Source: Panicum virgatum
Lineage: Eukaryota > Streptophyta > Magnoliopsida > Poales > Poaceae
Direction of reading: 5' to 3'
Assembly (NCBI RefSeq): GCF_016808335.1
Contig: NC_053153.1
Span: 14,705,033-14,769,032, forward strand
Length of the DNA: 64,000 nucleotides
Shown: positions 46,191-59,104 of the stretch, piece after piece
How the letters are laid out: every line of letters begins with the position of its first letter
Position numbering within the stretch: the stretch's first letter is position 1
Notes under the pieces: generated by a model
Database searches by the model: none
What the model was told of the DNA's origin: nothing
Seen by the model: only the letters and a program-made list of their open reading frames with translations
Translations under genes and position numbers: made by a program

Positions 46191-49100
46191 TGTCACAGGA
46201 CAGTCCAAATAATACCGATCAAGTGCACTATTAACCATTTAACTTAATCCTCCGCTACTGCCCTTCACCAGTACACTCAGACTGCCTGCTTTAACCAGGA
46301 TCGATTACACAGGAACTCTCGCCAAAAGACGAGCACAGATGATTACCGGCAACAAAAACGTTTAAAGCCACATACAAACCGAGTTTAACAGAAGCACCAA
46401 CTTAAACTACAACAAGTGTTTACAAGTCAGTTTTACAATTCAAATCTCAGAGTTCAAAAGCAGCGGAAAGCAATTTAGAGTTAAAAACAAGCTTTAAAAC
46501 AATACGATAGATAACGTCGACGACAGAAGACGAACTTCACATCTTGCCCACTGATGTGAGGCTCACCTGCCTTCTCATCACGGAGAAGACGGGACCCACT
46601 CGACCGTCCAACCTGGAGGAAGAGGCTGACCACTCCAGGACACACTAATTTCCTCGAAGACTTCCGGAATACAACCTGCTCAAAAGATATGGCAACAACA
46701 AGCCTGAGTATTCTAATACTCAGCAAGACTTACCCGACCATGGGTATACTTAGCCCATTAACTAGACATGAAAGGCTTTTTGGCTCTGGAGTTATTTTGC
46801 TGAAAAGCAGCTAGCACTGAATCCTTACTTTCAATATTTTAGCGCCAATTGAGTTGACCCCTATAACTTAGGTTTGCCTAGTACTCTAGAGCATACATGG
46901 TTGATCACATTATCTTTTCAGCTTACCACAACCAACATTCTCAGTTCAGACTCATTCCACTTCTTTACTACGATGTGACAGAGAGATCAAGGTTCTCATA
47001 TCCGCGAGTCACGGCGAATCGATTCGATTTAACCTTGCAAGGTGGACCTAACCAACACGGCACGTATATGCCCCGTCGGGCTATACACACCAACCCTTCA
47101 CATATGCACACCGAATAGGCGAACTGCCCTGCGACCCGGGACTGCTAGCCCCACCGATACCAACGAAGGGTCAGCCATGAGTTTGAATACTAGCTCCACT
47201 GGTGAAGACAGTATCAAGTCCGCCTACCGGGGCACATATGGTACCGAGCTTACCGGTTTCGACTACCTCCTACTCCCGGCATGCGGTTAGTACTGTTCAA
47301 TCCTCGATCAATAGTGCCAACAACGGTACGGTCCTCAATCGACACAGGCGGAGACTCACTTTTCATAACTTCCATATCCATAGCCAAATCCATCTCCGCC
47401 CGGTCTCCATTTTTCCTTTCTTTTTCTCAAATATTCCTTCTCCAACAACTTTTCCAAAAGCAACAAGACCTATCTCTCGCGAGTGACAGGAATCACTCGA
47501 CTTCTACCGGATTTACTTAAGCATAGCAGTACTAGCGATACCTGAACTAGTAGAGACACTGGGTAGCCAAGATTATGCATCTATGGTTCCAATCAATTCC
47601 TTGAACGTAAATGCACAATACTTGAATAGAACATGGAGTAATTAAAAATAAGGGTTATGCACCGGGGCTTGCCTTGCCAGTCAGCGGGGTTAGCGACTTT
47701 TGGATCTGGCTCGACGGCTGCTTCGGCTTGCGGTTCTCCTGCGGAAGGCTTCTGGACCGGCTCGGCAATCAGCTCGTATGCGACTTCGGTTTCCGCGTCT
47801 ATACGATTAAAATATTCCAAGCATGATACTCAAATAATGATGCAACGCAATACAATGCAAAACTCACAAAAGGCTGCATGGATAAAATTTACCAACAGCC
47901 GCTACAACTAGGGTTTAACGGGATGGTGGAAAGCGGCGACAGGGTTTGGTTCTAAGTTTCTTTTTAGCCTGAAGTGTCTCCATCAAAGAAGACGAGAGGG
48001 TGCATTGATCAGATCCAGTTCAACTTTAGGCCCGGAAGGAGGTGCTCTCGGTCTCAATTACCATTAAACAAGTGCAATCAAAACCATCTATCAAAAGTGA
48101 TGAAACTACCCATTTCATGGTTCTATCAAATAGAGCATGAAATTACGAAGCTAAAGCAACTAGTTTTGCCTTTAAAGCATTTTTCTACGAATTTCTACAA
48201 ATATTGGAAGATTTCAGCCAAAAACAACAAAAGAAAAAATCTACCCTAAAATCCTGACTCGCGGGCCCCACTCGCCATAGAAACAGAGAGAGAGAGGGGA
48301 GGGGACGCTCTCCCCTGCTCTGCTCTGCCGCTTGCCCGGCCGGCGGCGGTGCGCCGAGCGCGCGCGGCGGCGGCTTGGGCCGGCCGGCCAGCGGGGCGGC
48401 GCAGAGGCTGGGGGCGCGCGCGGCGCTGCGCGAGCTACGTCAGGGCGGTCCTCAGCGGCGGAGCGGCGGCGCGCAAGCGGCGGAGCGGCAGTCCGGTCCG
48501 GCCGCGGCCAGCCGGCGGCGGGGTAGGGCGCGCCCGCGGCCAGGGGCCCAGGTGACCCCGGGGCGCGCGGCTGCACCGCGCGAGACCGCGCAGAGGCGGC
48601 CCGCGGCAGGCGCAGCGGCGCCATGGCGGAGGCGTGGCGGCGCATGGCGTTCCCCGCCGGCGGGGGCTAGCCGACGGCGCTGTGGCGCTGGCTCGCGGCC
48701 AGGACGGCCTACCGGCCCTGGGGCGCGCGGCTACGGCCCGCGGTGCCGTGCAGGGCGGCCCCGCAGCGGCGCGCACGGCGGCGCAGAGCGCGCGCGGCGG
48801 CGCGATGGTGAGCCGGCGGCGGTTTCCGCGCGGGGAAGGAACGGGGAGGAGGATTAGGGCGTGGTGGAGCTCACTGGGCACCCAAATCGGGCGGAGGTGG
48901 TCCGGAGGACGAAGATCGACGGCGAGGCGGAGCTCCGGGCGGAGTGGCAATGGCGGACGGCGGCGGGGACGCCTGATTCGGCCGGGGAACGACGAAATCG
49001 GACTCGTGGATGGATGGAGAAGGTGGAGGGCGAGGTTACTCGGCTTGGAGTGCGAGGAAATCGAGCGGAGCGACGAGAAATGGCCGGGGCGGTCGCCGGC

Positions 49101-49579
49101 GATGGCTCTGCTCGAGCTCGGCTCGACCCGCACGCGTGAGGAAGGAGAAAGGGATGACGATGAGAAGCCTCCAGCACCCGCGAACAGATAAGGCACTCAC
49201 GGAGTGCGAGGTTCGCCGGCGATCGCGACGCGTGGATGTCGCCGGCGCTGTGACGGTCACGGCAAGCACAGTGAAGGTACAGGGGAAAAACAGCGGAGCT
49301 CATTTGACTGAATTTGATTCAAGATTGACGATCCAAAACTCAAATTTTCATATAAGAACTTGAAATTTGGCCAAAATAAAAGTTGTAGAGGACAAAAAGG
49401 TCTACAACTTTGCTTTTGGGCGAAAGTTGATTTGAAGCTCGGATCAAGGACAAAAACGAGATCGAACACGGCTAACTCGAAAGTTACTCTGGAAACTTGA
49501 TTAGCGCTAATGACAGCGATTAACCCTGATTAGCGACTAACCACACGATTAGTACCAAAAATTAACACCGGGTGTTACA
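46191..49579 (-). repeat. 3' LTR of the Tekay-like element
   Basis: 3389 bp with TG...CA ends. A block at about 48300-49250 is strongly GC-rich and shows long frames on both strands that are composition artefacts. An inverted GTTGTAG/CTACAAC hairpin lies at 49381-49409. Confidence 0.95.
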
Positions 49580-49597
49580 GCCTTCCCCCCTTAAAGG
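49580..49597 (-). other. Polypurine tract of the Tekay-like element
   Basis: The minus strand reads TTTAAGGGGGGAAGG directly before the 3' LTR. The stop codon TAA of pol (49591-49593) lies inside it. Confidence 0.85.
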
Positions 49598-51306
49598 AAT
49601 CTCGTCCCGAGATTCACGCACGAGGGAACGTATAAGAAGAGAAGGTTGAAAGGTGGAGTACCTGGATAAGAGCTTAGGAAATCAGGATACTTGGCTTTAA
49701 GAAATTTCTCTTGCTCCCAAGTAGCTTCATCTTCGGAGTGATTACTCCATTGAACTTTGTAGAATCGGTTGGTTGTGCGATGAGTAACTCGATCCTTGCG
49801 ATCAAGTATCTTGATTGGACGCTCAGGATACGTGAGATCATATTCTAATTGAATTGAGTCACTGTCAATAGCTTCAGTTGGAATTCTCAAACACTTCTTC
49901 AGTTGTGACACATGGAAGATGTTATGAATTGCCGAAAATTTTGCTGGAAGATCCAACCGGTAAGCTACAGGACCACACCTTTCCACAATTGGGTATGGGC
50001 CAATGTAGCGAGGAGCTAGCTTTCCTTTTATCCCAAATCTTTGCACGCCTTTCCAAGGTGATACTTTTAAATAGACATGGTCACCGACTTCAAAAACAAG
50101 TGGATCACGCCGCTTATCCGCATAACTCTTGTAACGGGACTGTGCAATCTTCAAGTTTTCTTGAATCAGATGAACTTGTTCTTCGGCTTCTTTAACCATG
50201 TCAGGTCCAAAAATAGTCCTCTCTCCAACTTCGGACCAATTCAGTGGAGTACGGCATCGACGACCGTATAAAGCTTCAAATGGTGCCATTTTAACGCTTT
50301 CTGGATAGCTATTGTTATAAGAAAATTCAGCTAATGCCAAGCATTCATCCCATTTCTGCGGGTAGGCTAAAACACATGCGCGGAGCATATCTTCTAAAAT
50401 CTGATTAATTATCTCCGTTTGGCCATCTGTTTGAGGGTGATAAGCTGAGCTGCGGATCAATCGAGTCCCTAAACAAGTATGCAATTGTTCCCAGAAGCGA
50501 GCAACAAACTGGGTCCCTCGATCTGATATGATAGTCTTGGGCACTCCATGTAAACATAGGATGCGATCCATATACAACTCGGCATACTTCTTTGCTCGAT
50601 AGATTGTTCTAACTGGAAGAAAATGTGCGGATTTGGTCAGGCGGTCTACAATGACCCAGATCGAATCATAACCCTTCTGAGTTCGAGGTAAACCGACAAT
50701 AAAATCCATGCTGATGTCTTCCCATTTCCATTCAGGAATACTCAAAGGTTGCAACATTACAGCTGGTCTGAGATGACTAGCTTTGACCCTATGACAGATG
50801 TCACATTCTGACACATACTTGGCAATCTCTCTTTTCATCCGAGTCCACCAAAACTGTTGTTTGAGGTCTTGATACATCTTGTTGCTACCAGGATGAATTG
50901 ATAGTCGAGAGGTATGAGCTTCATCAAGAATTTGCTTTCTGAGTGTAAAATCCTTAGGCACCACTAATCGGTTCTTAAACCATAACACATTCTCACTATC
51001 TTGGTGAAAACAACTTACTTTCGAATCTCCTTCTGATAATCTCTTCTGAATTTCCTTTATTCCTTTATCTTTCTTTTGTGCTGTGATGATTAGATCATGA
51101 AGAGTAGGAGTGAGTTCTAGATGAGCCAATGTGCCATGTGGTACAATGCTCAAGTTCAGCTTTTCCATTTCAAAGCAAAGATACTCGCTTAATGGTATAG
51201 CTGAGATGCAATGACAGTGAGCTTTGCGACTTAGCGCATCTGCAACTACATTCGCTTTACCCGGATGATAATGCACTTCAAGTTCATAATCCTTGATCAG
51301 TTCCAA
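49591..51306 (-). pseudogene. Tekay-like pol, downstream part: RNase H end, integrase, chromodomain
   Basis: 571 codons lie in the same frame as the upstream part, separated only by TGA at 51307-51309. Contents in order are: the RNase H end (HPGKANVVADALSRK), the integrase zinc domain (H..H..CDICHRVK), the core D...D...E with TIISDRGTQF and HPQTDGQTE, a GPY-type module (RYIGPYPIVERCGPVAYRL), and a chromodomain near FYKVQWSNHSEDEATWE. No further defect is visible. The first codon is TTG and not a real start; translation would need read-through of the TGA. Confidence 0.92.
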
Positions 51307-54081
51307 TCATCGCCTTTGGCGCATGTTCAAATCAGGTTGAGTAAAAAGATACTTAAGGCTCTTGTGGTCAGTGTAGATGCGACAAGGACTACCTAAGAGA
51401 TGATGCCTCCATATCTTCAGAGCATGTACTACAGCAGCTAATTCCAAATCATGAGTTGGGTAATTTTCCTCGTGGCGCTTGAGTGACCTAGACGCATATG
51501 CAATCACTCGGTTCTCCTGCATCAAGACACAACCAATACCAGTACCAGAAGCATCACAGTATATGTCAAATAGTTTTGATGTATCGGGTTGAGCCAGGAT
51601 AGGTGCAGAAGTTAAAAGCTTTTTCAGAGTATGGAAAGCCTCTTCACATTTGTCATTCCAATGAAACTTGACACCTTTCTTGAGTAGCTCGGTCATAGGC
51701 TTAGCAATTTTTGAAAACTCTGGGATGAATCGGCGATAATACCCAGCTAATCCTAGAAAGCTGCAGATTTCCTTAACTGATGTTGGAGCCTCCCAATCCA
51801 ATACATCTTGAACTTTTCCTGGATCAACTGAAATACCCTCTGCAGATATGACATGGCCTAAGAAAGGAACTTCTTTAAGCCAAAATTCACATTTGCTAAA
51901 TTTTGCATACAACTTGTGCTCTCGTAGACGTTGAAGAACAATATGAAGATGCTTGGCGTGCTCTTCTTCATTCTTGGAGTATATCAGGATGTCATCAATG
52001 AATACCACAATAAACTTGTCCAACTCAGGCATGAAAACTGAATTCATAAGATACATGAAATAAGCTGGAGCATTAGTCAATCCAAAAGACATGACTAGGT
52101 ACTCGAATAAACCATAGCGAGTGGAGAAAGCAGTCTTTGGAATGTCCTGAGGTCTGATCTTTATTTGGTGATAACCGGATCGAAGATCGATCTTAGAAAA
52201 TACCTTAGCTCCGGCTAACTGATCAAAGAGAATGTCAATGCGAGGCAATGGGTATTTATTCTTGATGGTAACTGCATTTAGAGGCCGGTAATCAACACAT
52301 AACCTCAAACTTTGGTCTTTCTTTTTCACAAATAAAGCTGGGCATCCCCAAGGTGATGAGCTTGGACGAATGAAACCCTTATTTAGTAGGTCTTGCAATT
52401 GTACCTTCAATTCTGCCAATTCATTCGGTGGCATCCGATATGGCCTTCTAGAGATAGGTGCTGTACCCGGTTGGAGTTCAATAACAAACTCAACGTCCCG
52501 ATCAGGTGGCAGTCCAGGTAAATCCTCTTGAAAGACATCTGAATAATCGCACACTACAGGAATCTCCTCTAAGCTTTTACCCTCCAATTTATTTATGGTT
52601 GTATTGTGTGCCTTGTACTTGGTCAAAAGTAACACAGTAGAACCATGTGCACTTGAATTGATATGAACAGCATGCGCCTGAGCATCCAACACAACTCCAT
52701 GCGCCTTCATCCAATTCATACCCAATATGATATCAATCCCTTGATGTGGGAGAATGATAAAATTGGTCGGAAAGATTCTCCCAGCCAAGTTGATTGGTAC
52801 CATTCTTGCCATTTGGTTTGTGATAATTTGACCACCTGGGGATTGAATTTTATATGAAGTGTTCATGCAATCAATTTTCAATCCGTGCCTATCTGCACAA
52901 GCCTTACTAAGAAATGTATGCGAAGCACCAGAGTCGAATAGAACCCTAATTGGATGATCATTGAGGGAAAATATATCCGCCATCACGTTTTCCCCTTCTG
53001 GTACGTCCTCACAAGTGGTGTAACTCACACAACCATCCTTAATATACGGTGCCTTCTTTTTCTTATTTGTATTGCTAGAGCCTTTTCTCGGCTTGGGTGG
53101 AGTATAACAGATATTCTCTGAGTGATGGCAACCCTCGGCTAGGTGATGCTTGCACGGATCAGGGTGGGAGTGAAAAACATGCTGCAATACTGGTTTCTTT
53201 TGCTCCAGCTGTGAAGGAGCCACATGTTCAGGCATCCCCTGTTGTAGTTGATATTGAGTTTGGGAAAAGCTAGTGGATCCCAGGCGTAGGCGTTGCACCA
53301 CATTCCCAGGAGACCCAATAAGTGATTTCTTCCTCTTTTTCGCCTTTTCATGCTTCAGCATCGCATCTTCTTGGAGAATAGCTTTACTGACCAAGTCACT
53401 GTAGCTGGTAAATGTTCTCGCTGCTAAACGCATAAGTAACTCGGTATTTAACCCTTTCTGGAAACAATCTTGCTTCTTTTCATCGGTATCTACGTGATGT
53501 GCAGCATATTGTGCAAGATGATTGAAAATATTGGCATATTCCATCACTGATTTGTTCTCTTGTTTCAGGTTTAGAAACTCCTCCACTTTCACTTTTATGA
53601 ATCCTTCTGGAATATAATGTGCCTTAAAAATCTCTCTAAACTCTGACCAGGGAATCTGTCTCTCTCTTGGTTGCATAGCTAAATGACTAGCCCACCATAT
53701 CTTTGCCGGGCCTCTCAGCTGTTGCGCTGCAAAGGCAGTCTTGTCCACTTCTGTGCAATTTAGAATGCCAAACTTGTCCTCCATGGTGCGAATCCAAGCA
53801 TCTGCCTCAAGAGGATCTTCGGCCTTGTGGAACAGAGGTGGTTGAGTAGCAAGAAAACCGACGTAGTCAGTTTCTACTGGTGTTGCTTGTCGACCTCTGC
53901 CAGCATTGCTTTGCACTAGTTGCCTCAACAATTCGGTCTGCTCATTGCGGTCGGCGATAAGAGTCGCAATAGCCTGAGTCAAGGATGAAGACCGTGGTGG
54001 CTGTGCTCCTTGACCCTCATTTCCACGGTTAGCAGTGTTGTTATTGCCCATCTGCAAAAGCACCATCCATTGGTTAGCCAT
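51307..54081 (-). CDS. Tekay-like gag, protease, RT, RNase H (ends at premature TGA)
   Basis: 924 residues. The gag capsid is at about 75-235 with WIRTMEDKF and [15 protein letters not shown] Cys/His cluster ([16 protein letters not shown], 310-325) stands where a CCHC knuckle is expected but does not follow CX2CX4HX4C. The protease DSGASHTF is at 383-390. RT spans about 540-710 with [20 protein letters not shown] and the FIDDILIYS centre. RNase H starts near [10 protein letters not shown]. It stops after NMRQRR, where relatives continue with Trp-Leu-Glu-Leu, so a TGG-to-TGA change is the likely cause. The ATG at 54081 is about 1.16 kb after the PBS, a long leader. Confidence 0.93.
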   Translation of the reverse strand: MANQWMVLLQMGNNNTANRGNEGQGAQPPRSSSLTQAIATLIADRNEQTELLRQLVQSNAGRGRQATPVETDYVGFLATQPPLFHKAEDPLEADAWIRTMEDKFGILNCTEVDKTAFAAQQLRGPAKIWWASHLAMQPRERQIPWSEFREIFKAHYIPEGFIKVKVEEFLNLKQENKSVMEYANIFNHLAQYAAHHVDTDEKKQDCFQKGLNTELLMRLAARTFTSYSDLVSKAILQEDAMLKHEKAKKRKKSLIGSPGNVVQRLRLGSTSFSQTQYQLQQGMPEHVAPSQLEQKKPVLQHVFHSHPDPCKHHLAEGCHHSENICYTPPKPRKGSSNTNKKKKAPYIKDGCVSYTTCEDVPEGENVMADIFSLNDHPIRVLFDSGASHTFLSKACADRHGLKIDCMNTSYKIQSPGGQIITNQMARMVPINLAGRIFPTNFIILPHQGIDIILGMNWMKAHGVVLDAQAHAVHINSSAHGSTVLLLTKYKAHNTTINKLEGKSLEEIPVVCDYSDVFQEDLPGLPPDRDVEFVIELQPGTAPISRRPYRMPPNELAELKVQLQDLLNKGFIRPSSSPWGCPALFVKKKDQSLRLCVDYRPLNAVTIKNKYPLPRIDILFDQLAGAKVFSKIDLRSGYHQIKIRPQDIPKTAFSTRYGLFEYLVMSFGLTNAPAYFMYLMNSVFMPELDKFIVVFIDDILIYSKNEEEHAKHLHIVLQRLREHKLYAKFSKCEFWLKEVPFLGHVISAEGISVDPGKVQDVLDWEAPTSVKEICSFLGLAGYYRRFIPEFSKIAKPMTELLKKGVKFHWNDKCEEAFHTLKKLLTSAPILAQPDTSKLFDIYCDASGTGIGCVLMQENRVIAYASRSLKRHEENYPTHDLELAAVVHALKIWRHHLLGSPCRIYTDHKSLKYLFTQPDLNMRQRR

Positions 54082-55228
54082 TCCGCTATCGGGACCAATC
54101 CATGCAATAAAGAATGTGCATAATTAATATGAACACACAGCATGAATCGTTCCCTTCGCGCTATGGTTCACCAAGAGAACAAAATGGTTTGCTTCAACTG
54201 AAACCGCATCTAATCGGGTTGAACAGCAGGTTGGTAACTCGTCTAGCTGTAACGTCGCAGTCTTAAGGTTGCACAATTATTTACTACGAAATGACCAACC
54301 AACTCGAAAATGCGAGATGCATGCTCGTTCTATCGTTCTCACCCAAACAACTACCAAATATGGTATACGAAGACGACTAGTGGCACAATTACGTACTCTC
54401 CCTATATATACTAGTCGTTCCTACGATCAAGGATTCATAACGTGCTTACGTAGTTAGTGTTCCTGCAGACAAACAAAGACAACAAGAGATAGATATATAA
54501 ATATCCATTTCTGGACCCTTCGTGCCAGCACACACGAACGGCCCCCATGTGTCCTACGCCACACGGGTAACGCATATGCAGTTTCCCACATATTCACACA
54601 TACATTACCATCCACTATAGAGATGACACCCAAACGTTCGACGCTGAATAGGCAGCGCTGCATACGTTACCGAAGCAACGTATTCACTTCCCGTACAAAT
54701 CGCCTTACGGGACACCCAAGGGTACACGTGTCCCAAGGTACACGGTTACGACCAACTGCATAACGAGTCTTCACCTCGTAACATTGCCTTACGAGATGGC
54801 CGTGATCACAATCACACGGTAAGAAATCCGCACTCCATATCAGGCGGCAGATAGCGATAGGCTCGTTTGAATTGAGCCTTATCACCTCCTCGTATGCTCA
54901 ACATACGGGACCCGCACACGTATGAAACACGTGGGCTATTCTAAGGACTACCAGAATGCTTACCTTGCTTACCTCAGCGTAGGTGCGTCGTTACACAATA
55001 GAAGTTGTGCACAAAAGTAAGGTTTAACGAGAAGTAAATGCTGGAAGTGCTGGAATGAATAGATACTTAGATGCCACCTAACTTATAGAACATAATTAGG
55101 GCATACGAACTATCTACTCTATTCCTTAGCGCATCAAGCGTCAACTTTTCGAAAACCCGAAATTTTTGCAAAACAAAGTTTACTTAACATAGTTAAGTAC
55201 ACCAGTAATCACCCCCCCAGTGCAATTA
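54082..55228 (-). other. Leader of the Tekay-like element
   Basis: About 1.15 kb of non-coding sequence lies between PBS and gag. Only small accidental frames are seen. Confidence 0.7.
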
Positions 55229-55240
55229 GCTCTGATGCCA
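55229..55240 (-). other. PBS of the Tekay-like element
   Basis: The minus strand reads TGGCATCAGAGC two bases from the LTR. It is a one-base variant of the initiator-Met tRNA PBS TGGTATCAGAGC. Confidence 0.9.
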
Positions 55241-55242
55241 GC

Positions 55243-58200
55243 TGTCACAGGACAGTCCAAATAATACCGATCAAGTGCACTATTAACCATTTAACTTAAT
55301 CCTCCGCTACTGCCCTTCACCAGTACACTCAGACTGCCTGCTTTAACCAGGATCGATTACACAGGAACTCTCGCCAAAAGACGAGCACAGATGATTACCG
55401 GCAACAAAAACGTTTAAAGCCACATACAAACCGAGTTTAACAGAAGCACCAACTTAAACTACAACAAGTGTTTACAAGTCAGTTTTACAATTCAAATCTC
55501 AGAGTTCAAAAGCAGCGGAAAGCAATTTAGAGTTAAAAACAAGCTTTAAAACAATACGATAGATAACGTCGACGACAGAAGACGAACTTCACATCTTGCC
55601 CACTGATGTGAGGCTCACCTGCCTTCTCATCACGGAGAAGACGGGACCCACTCGACCGTCCAACCTGGAAGAAGAGGCTGACCACTCCAGGACACACTAA
55701 TTTCCTCGAAGACTTCCGGAATACAACCTGCTCAAAAGATATGGCAACAACAAGCCTGAGTATTCTAATACTCAGCAAGACTTACCCGACCATGGGTATA
55801 CTTAGCCCATTAACTAGACATGAAAGGCTTTTTGGCTCTGGAGTTATTTTGCTGAAAAGCAGCTAGCACTGAATCCTTACTTTCAATATTTTAGCGCCAA
55901 TTGAGTTGACCCCTATAACTTAGGTTTGCCTAGTACTCTAGAGCATACATGGTTGATCACATTATCTTTTCAGCTTACCACAACCAACATTCTCAGTTCA
56001 GACTCATTCCACTTCTTTACTACGATGTGACAGAGAGATCAAGGTTCTCATATCCGCGAGTCACGGCGAATCGATTCGATTTAACCTTGCAAGGTGGACC
56101 TAACCAACACGGCACGTATATGCCCCGTCGGGCTATACACACCAACCCTTCACATATGCACACCGAATAGGCGAACTGCCCTGCGACCCGGGACTGCTAG
56201 CCCCACCGATACCAACGAAGGGTCAGCCATGAGTTTGAATACTAGCTCCACTGGTGAAGACAGTATCAAGTCCGCCTACCGGGGCACATATGGTACCGAG
56301 CTTACCGGTTTCGACTACCTCCTACTCCCGGCATGCGGTTAGTACTGTTCAATCCTCGATCAATAGTGCCAACAACGGTACGGTCCTCAATCGACACAGG
56401 CGGAGACTCACTTTTCATAACTTCCATATCCATAGCCAAATCCATCTCCGCCCGGTCTCCATTTTTCCTTTCTTTTTCTCAAATATTCCTTCTCCAACAA
56501 CTTTTCCAAAAGCAACAAGACCTATCTCTCGCGAGTGACAGGAATCACTCGACTTCTACCGGATTTACTTAAGCATAGCAGTACTAGCGATACCTGAACT
56601 AGTAGAGACACTGGGTAGCCAAGATTATGCATCTATGGTTCCAATCAATTCCTTGAACGTAAATGCACAATACTTGAATAGAACATGGAGTAATTAAAAA
56701 TAAGGGTTATGCACCGGGGCTTGCCTTGCCAGTCAGCGGGGTTAGCGACTTTTGGATCTGGCTCGACGGCTGCTTCGGCTTGCGGTTCTCCTGCGGAAGG
56801 CTTCTGGACCGGCTCGGCAATCAGCTCGTATGCGACTTCGGTTTCCGCGTCTATACGATTAAAATATTCCAAGCATGAGACTCAAATAATGATGCAACGC
56901 AATACAATGCAAAACTCACAAAAGGCTGCATGGATAAAATTTACCAACAGCCGCTACAACTAGGGTTTAACGGGATGGTGGAAAGCGGCGACAGGGTTTG
57001 GTTCTAAGTTTCTTTTTAGCCTGAAGTGTCTCCATCAAAGAAGACGAGAGGGTGCATTGATCAGATCCAGTTCAACTTTAGGCCCGGAAGGAGGTGCTCT
57101 CGGTCTCAATTACCATTAAACAAGTGCAATCAAAACCATCTATCAAAAGTGATGAAACTACCCATTTCATGGTTCTATCAAATAGAGCATGAAATTACGA
57201 AGCTAAAGCAACTAGTTTTGCCTTTAAAGCATTTTTCTACGAATTTCTACAAATATTGGAAGATTTCAGCCAAAAACAACAAAAGAAAAAATCTACCCTA
57301 AAATCCTGACTCGCGGGCCCCACTCGCCATAGAAACAGAGAGAGAGAGGGGAGGGGACGCTCTCCCCTGCTCTGCTCTGCCGCTTGCCCGGCCGGCGGCG
57401 GTGCGCCGAGCGCGCGCGGCGGCGGCTTGGGCCGGCCGGCCAGCGGGGCGGCGCAGAGGCTGGGGGCGCGCGCGGCGCTGCGCGAGCTACGTCAGGGCGG
57501 TCCTCAGCGGCGGAGCGGCGGCGCGCAAGCGGCGGAGCGGCAGTCCGGTCCGGCCGCGGCCAGCCGGCGGCGGGGTAGGGCGCGCCCGCGGCCAGGGGCC
57601 CAGGTGACCCCGGGGCGCGCGGCTGCACCGCGCGAGACCGCGCAGAGGCGGCCCGCGGCAGGCGCAGCGGCGCCATGGCGGAGGCGTGGCGGCGCATGGC
57701 GTTCCCCGCCGGCGGGGGCTAGCCGACGGCGCTGTGGCGCTGGCTCGCGGCCAGGACGGCCTACCGGCCCTGGGGCGCGCGGCTACGGCCCGCGGTGCCG
57801 TGCAGGGCGGCCCCGCAGCGGCGCGCACGGCGGCGCAGAGCGCGCGCGGCGGCGCGATGGTGAGCCGGCGGCGGTTTCCGCGCGGGGAAGGAACGGGGAG
57901 GAGGATTAGGGCGTGGTGGAGCTCACTGGGCACCCAAATCGGGCGGAGGTGGTCCGGAGGACGAAGATCGACGGCGAGGCGGAGCTCCGGGCGGAGTGGC
58001 AATGGCGGACGGCGGCGGGGACGCCTGATTCGGCCGGGGAACGACGAAATCGGACTCGTGGATGGATGGAGAAGGTGGAGGGCGAGGTTACTCGGCTTGG
58101 AGTGCGAGGAAATCGAGCGGAGCGACGAGAAATGGCCGGGGCGGTCGCCGGCGATGGCTCTGCTCGAGCTCGGCTCGACCCGCACGCGTGAGGAAGGAGA

Positions 58201-58631
58201 AAGGGATGACGATGAGAAGCCTCCAGCACCCGCGAACAGATAAGGCACTCACGGAGTGCGAGGTTCGCCGGCGATCGCGACGCGTGGATGTCGCCGGCGC
58301 TGTGACGGTCACGGCAAGCACAGTGAAGGTACAGGGGAAAAACAGCGGAGCTCATTTGACTGAATTTGATTCAAGATTGACGATCCAAAACTCAAATTTT
58401 CATATAAGAACTTGAAATTTGGCCAAAATAAAAGTTGTAGAGGACAAAAAGGTCTACAACTTTGCTTTTGGGCGAAAGTTGATTTGAAGCTCGGATCAAG
58501 GACAAAAACGAGATCGAACACGGCTAACTCGAAAGTTACTCTGGAAACTTGATTAGCGCTAATGACGGCGATTAACCCTGATTAGCGACTAACCACACGA
58601 TTAGTACCAAAAATTAACACCGGGTGTTACA
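55243..58631 (-). repeat. 5' LTR of the Tekay-like element
   Basis: 3389 bp, differing from the 3' LTR by three bases and no length changes. It is flanked at 58632-58636 by ATGTA. Confidence 0.95.
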
Positions 58632-58636
58632 ATGTA

Positions 58637-59104
58637 GATCTCTGTAGATTAACGTATATGTATCCGATACTTATACTAACTTTATCCGTAGCACGCACAC
58701 ATATTTGTCTATCTATATCTAGACTTATTTCTAAAGAGAGCAAGATTTCCACCTAAATTTTTGGTTTGGTCCATTTGGTTTGGTCCGTCTCGTATTATTG
58801 ATAGGTAGAACTTAGTCCATCCCGTACGCGAGTCAGACTAACCCGCTCCATCTACGACTCGACCACGTAGATCCCTACAAATTAATGCATAGGCACCAAT
58901 ATATATTTGATCATTATACTATTTTTGTCTATAGCAATGCATGAGCACAAATACCTATTTCTAAAATGAATAAGGTTTCTACCTAAATTTTTGGTTTGAT
59001 CCGTCTTGTGTCATTAACATTGACATATGGGTCGTCCATCCCACATGCGAGTCGGATAAGCCCTCCATCCATGACTCAATCACGTAGATCCCTATAGAAA
59101 TTAA
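58637..59104 (+). mobile_element. Helitron units 1 (right part), 2 and 3 in tandem
   Basis: After the Tekay insertion unit 1 continues to about 58711. Unit 2 starts A|TCTATATCTAGACTTATTTC at 58712. Unit 3 starts near 58952 (CTATTTCTAAAATGAATAAG). All share blocks such as AAATTTTTGGTTTGGTCC and CGACTCGACCACGTAGATC. Internal 3' ends lack a clear CTAG, so ends are approximate. Confidence 0.55.

Larger units (their letters stand above)
46191..58631 (-). mobile_element. Ty3/gypsy chromovirus retrotransposon, Tekay/Del-like, very young
   Basis: The 12441-bp element lies on the minus strand with two 3389-bp LTRs and a perfect 5-bp target duplication ATGTA (46186-46190, 58632-58636). Only three base differences are visible between the LTRs (46618/55670, 47827/56879, 49515/58567). 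It has a tRNA-Met PBS, a PPT, and gag-pol with a C-terminal chromodomain. Long LTRs plus chromodomain fit the Tekay/Del lineage. One in-frame TGA interrupts pol. Confidence 0.97.

Noticed and set aside
48435..49303. Long overlapping frames on both strands in the GC-rich part (also 57487-58355)
   Set aside because: They lie inside the two LTRs of the Tekay-like element and reflect very high GC content. No domain is present.
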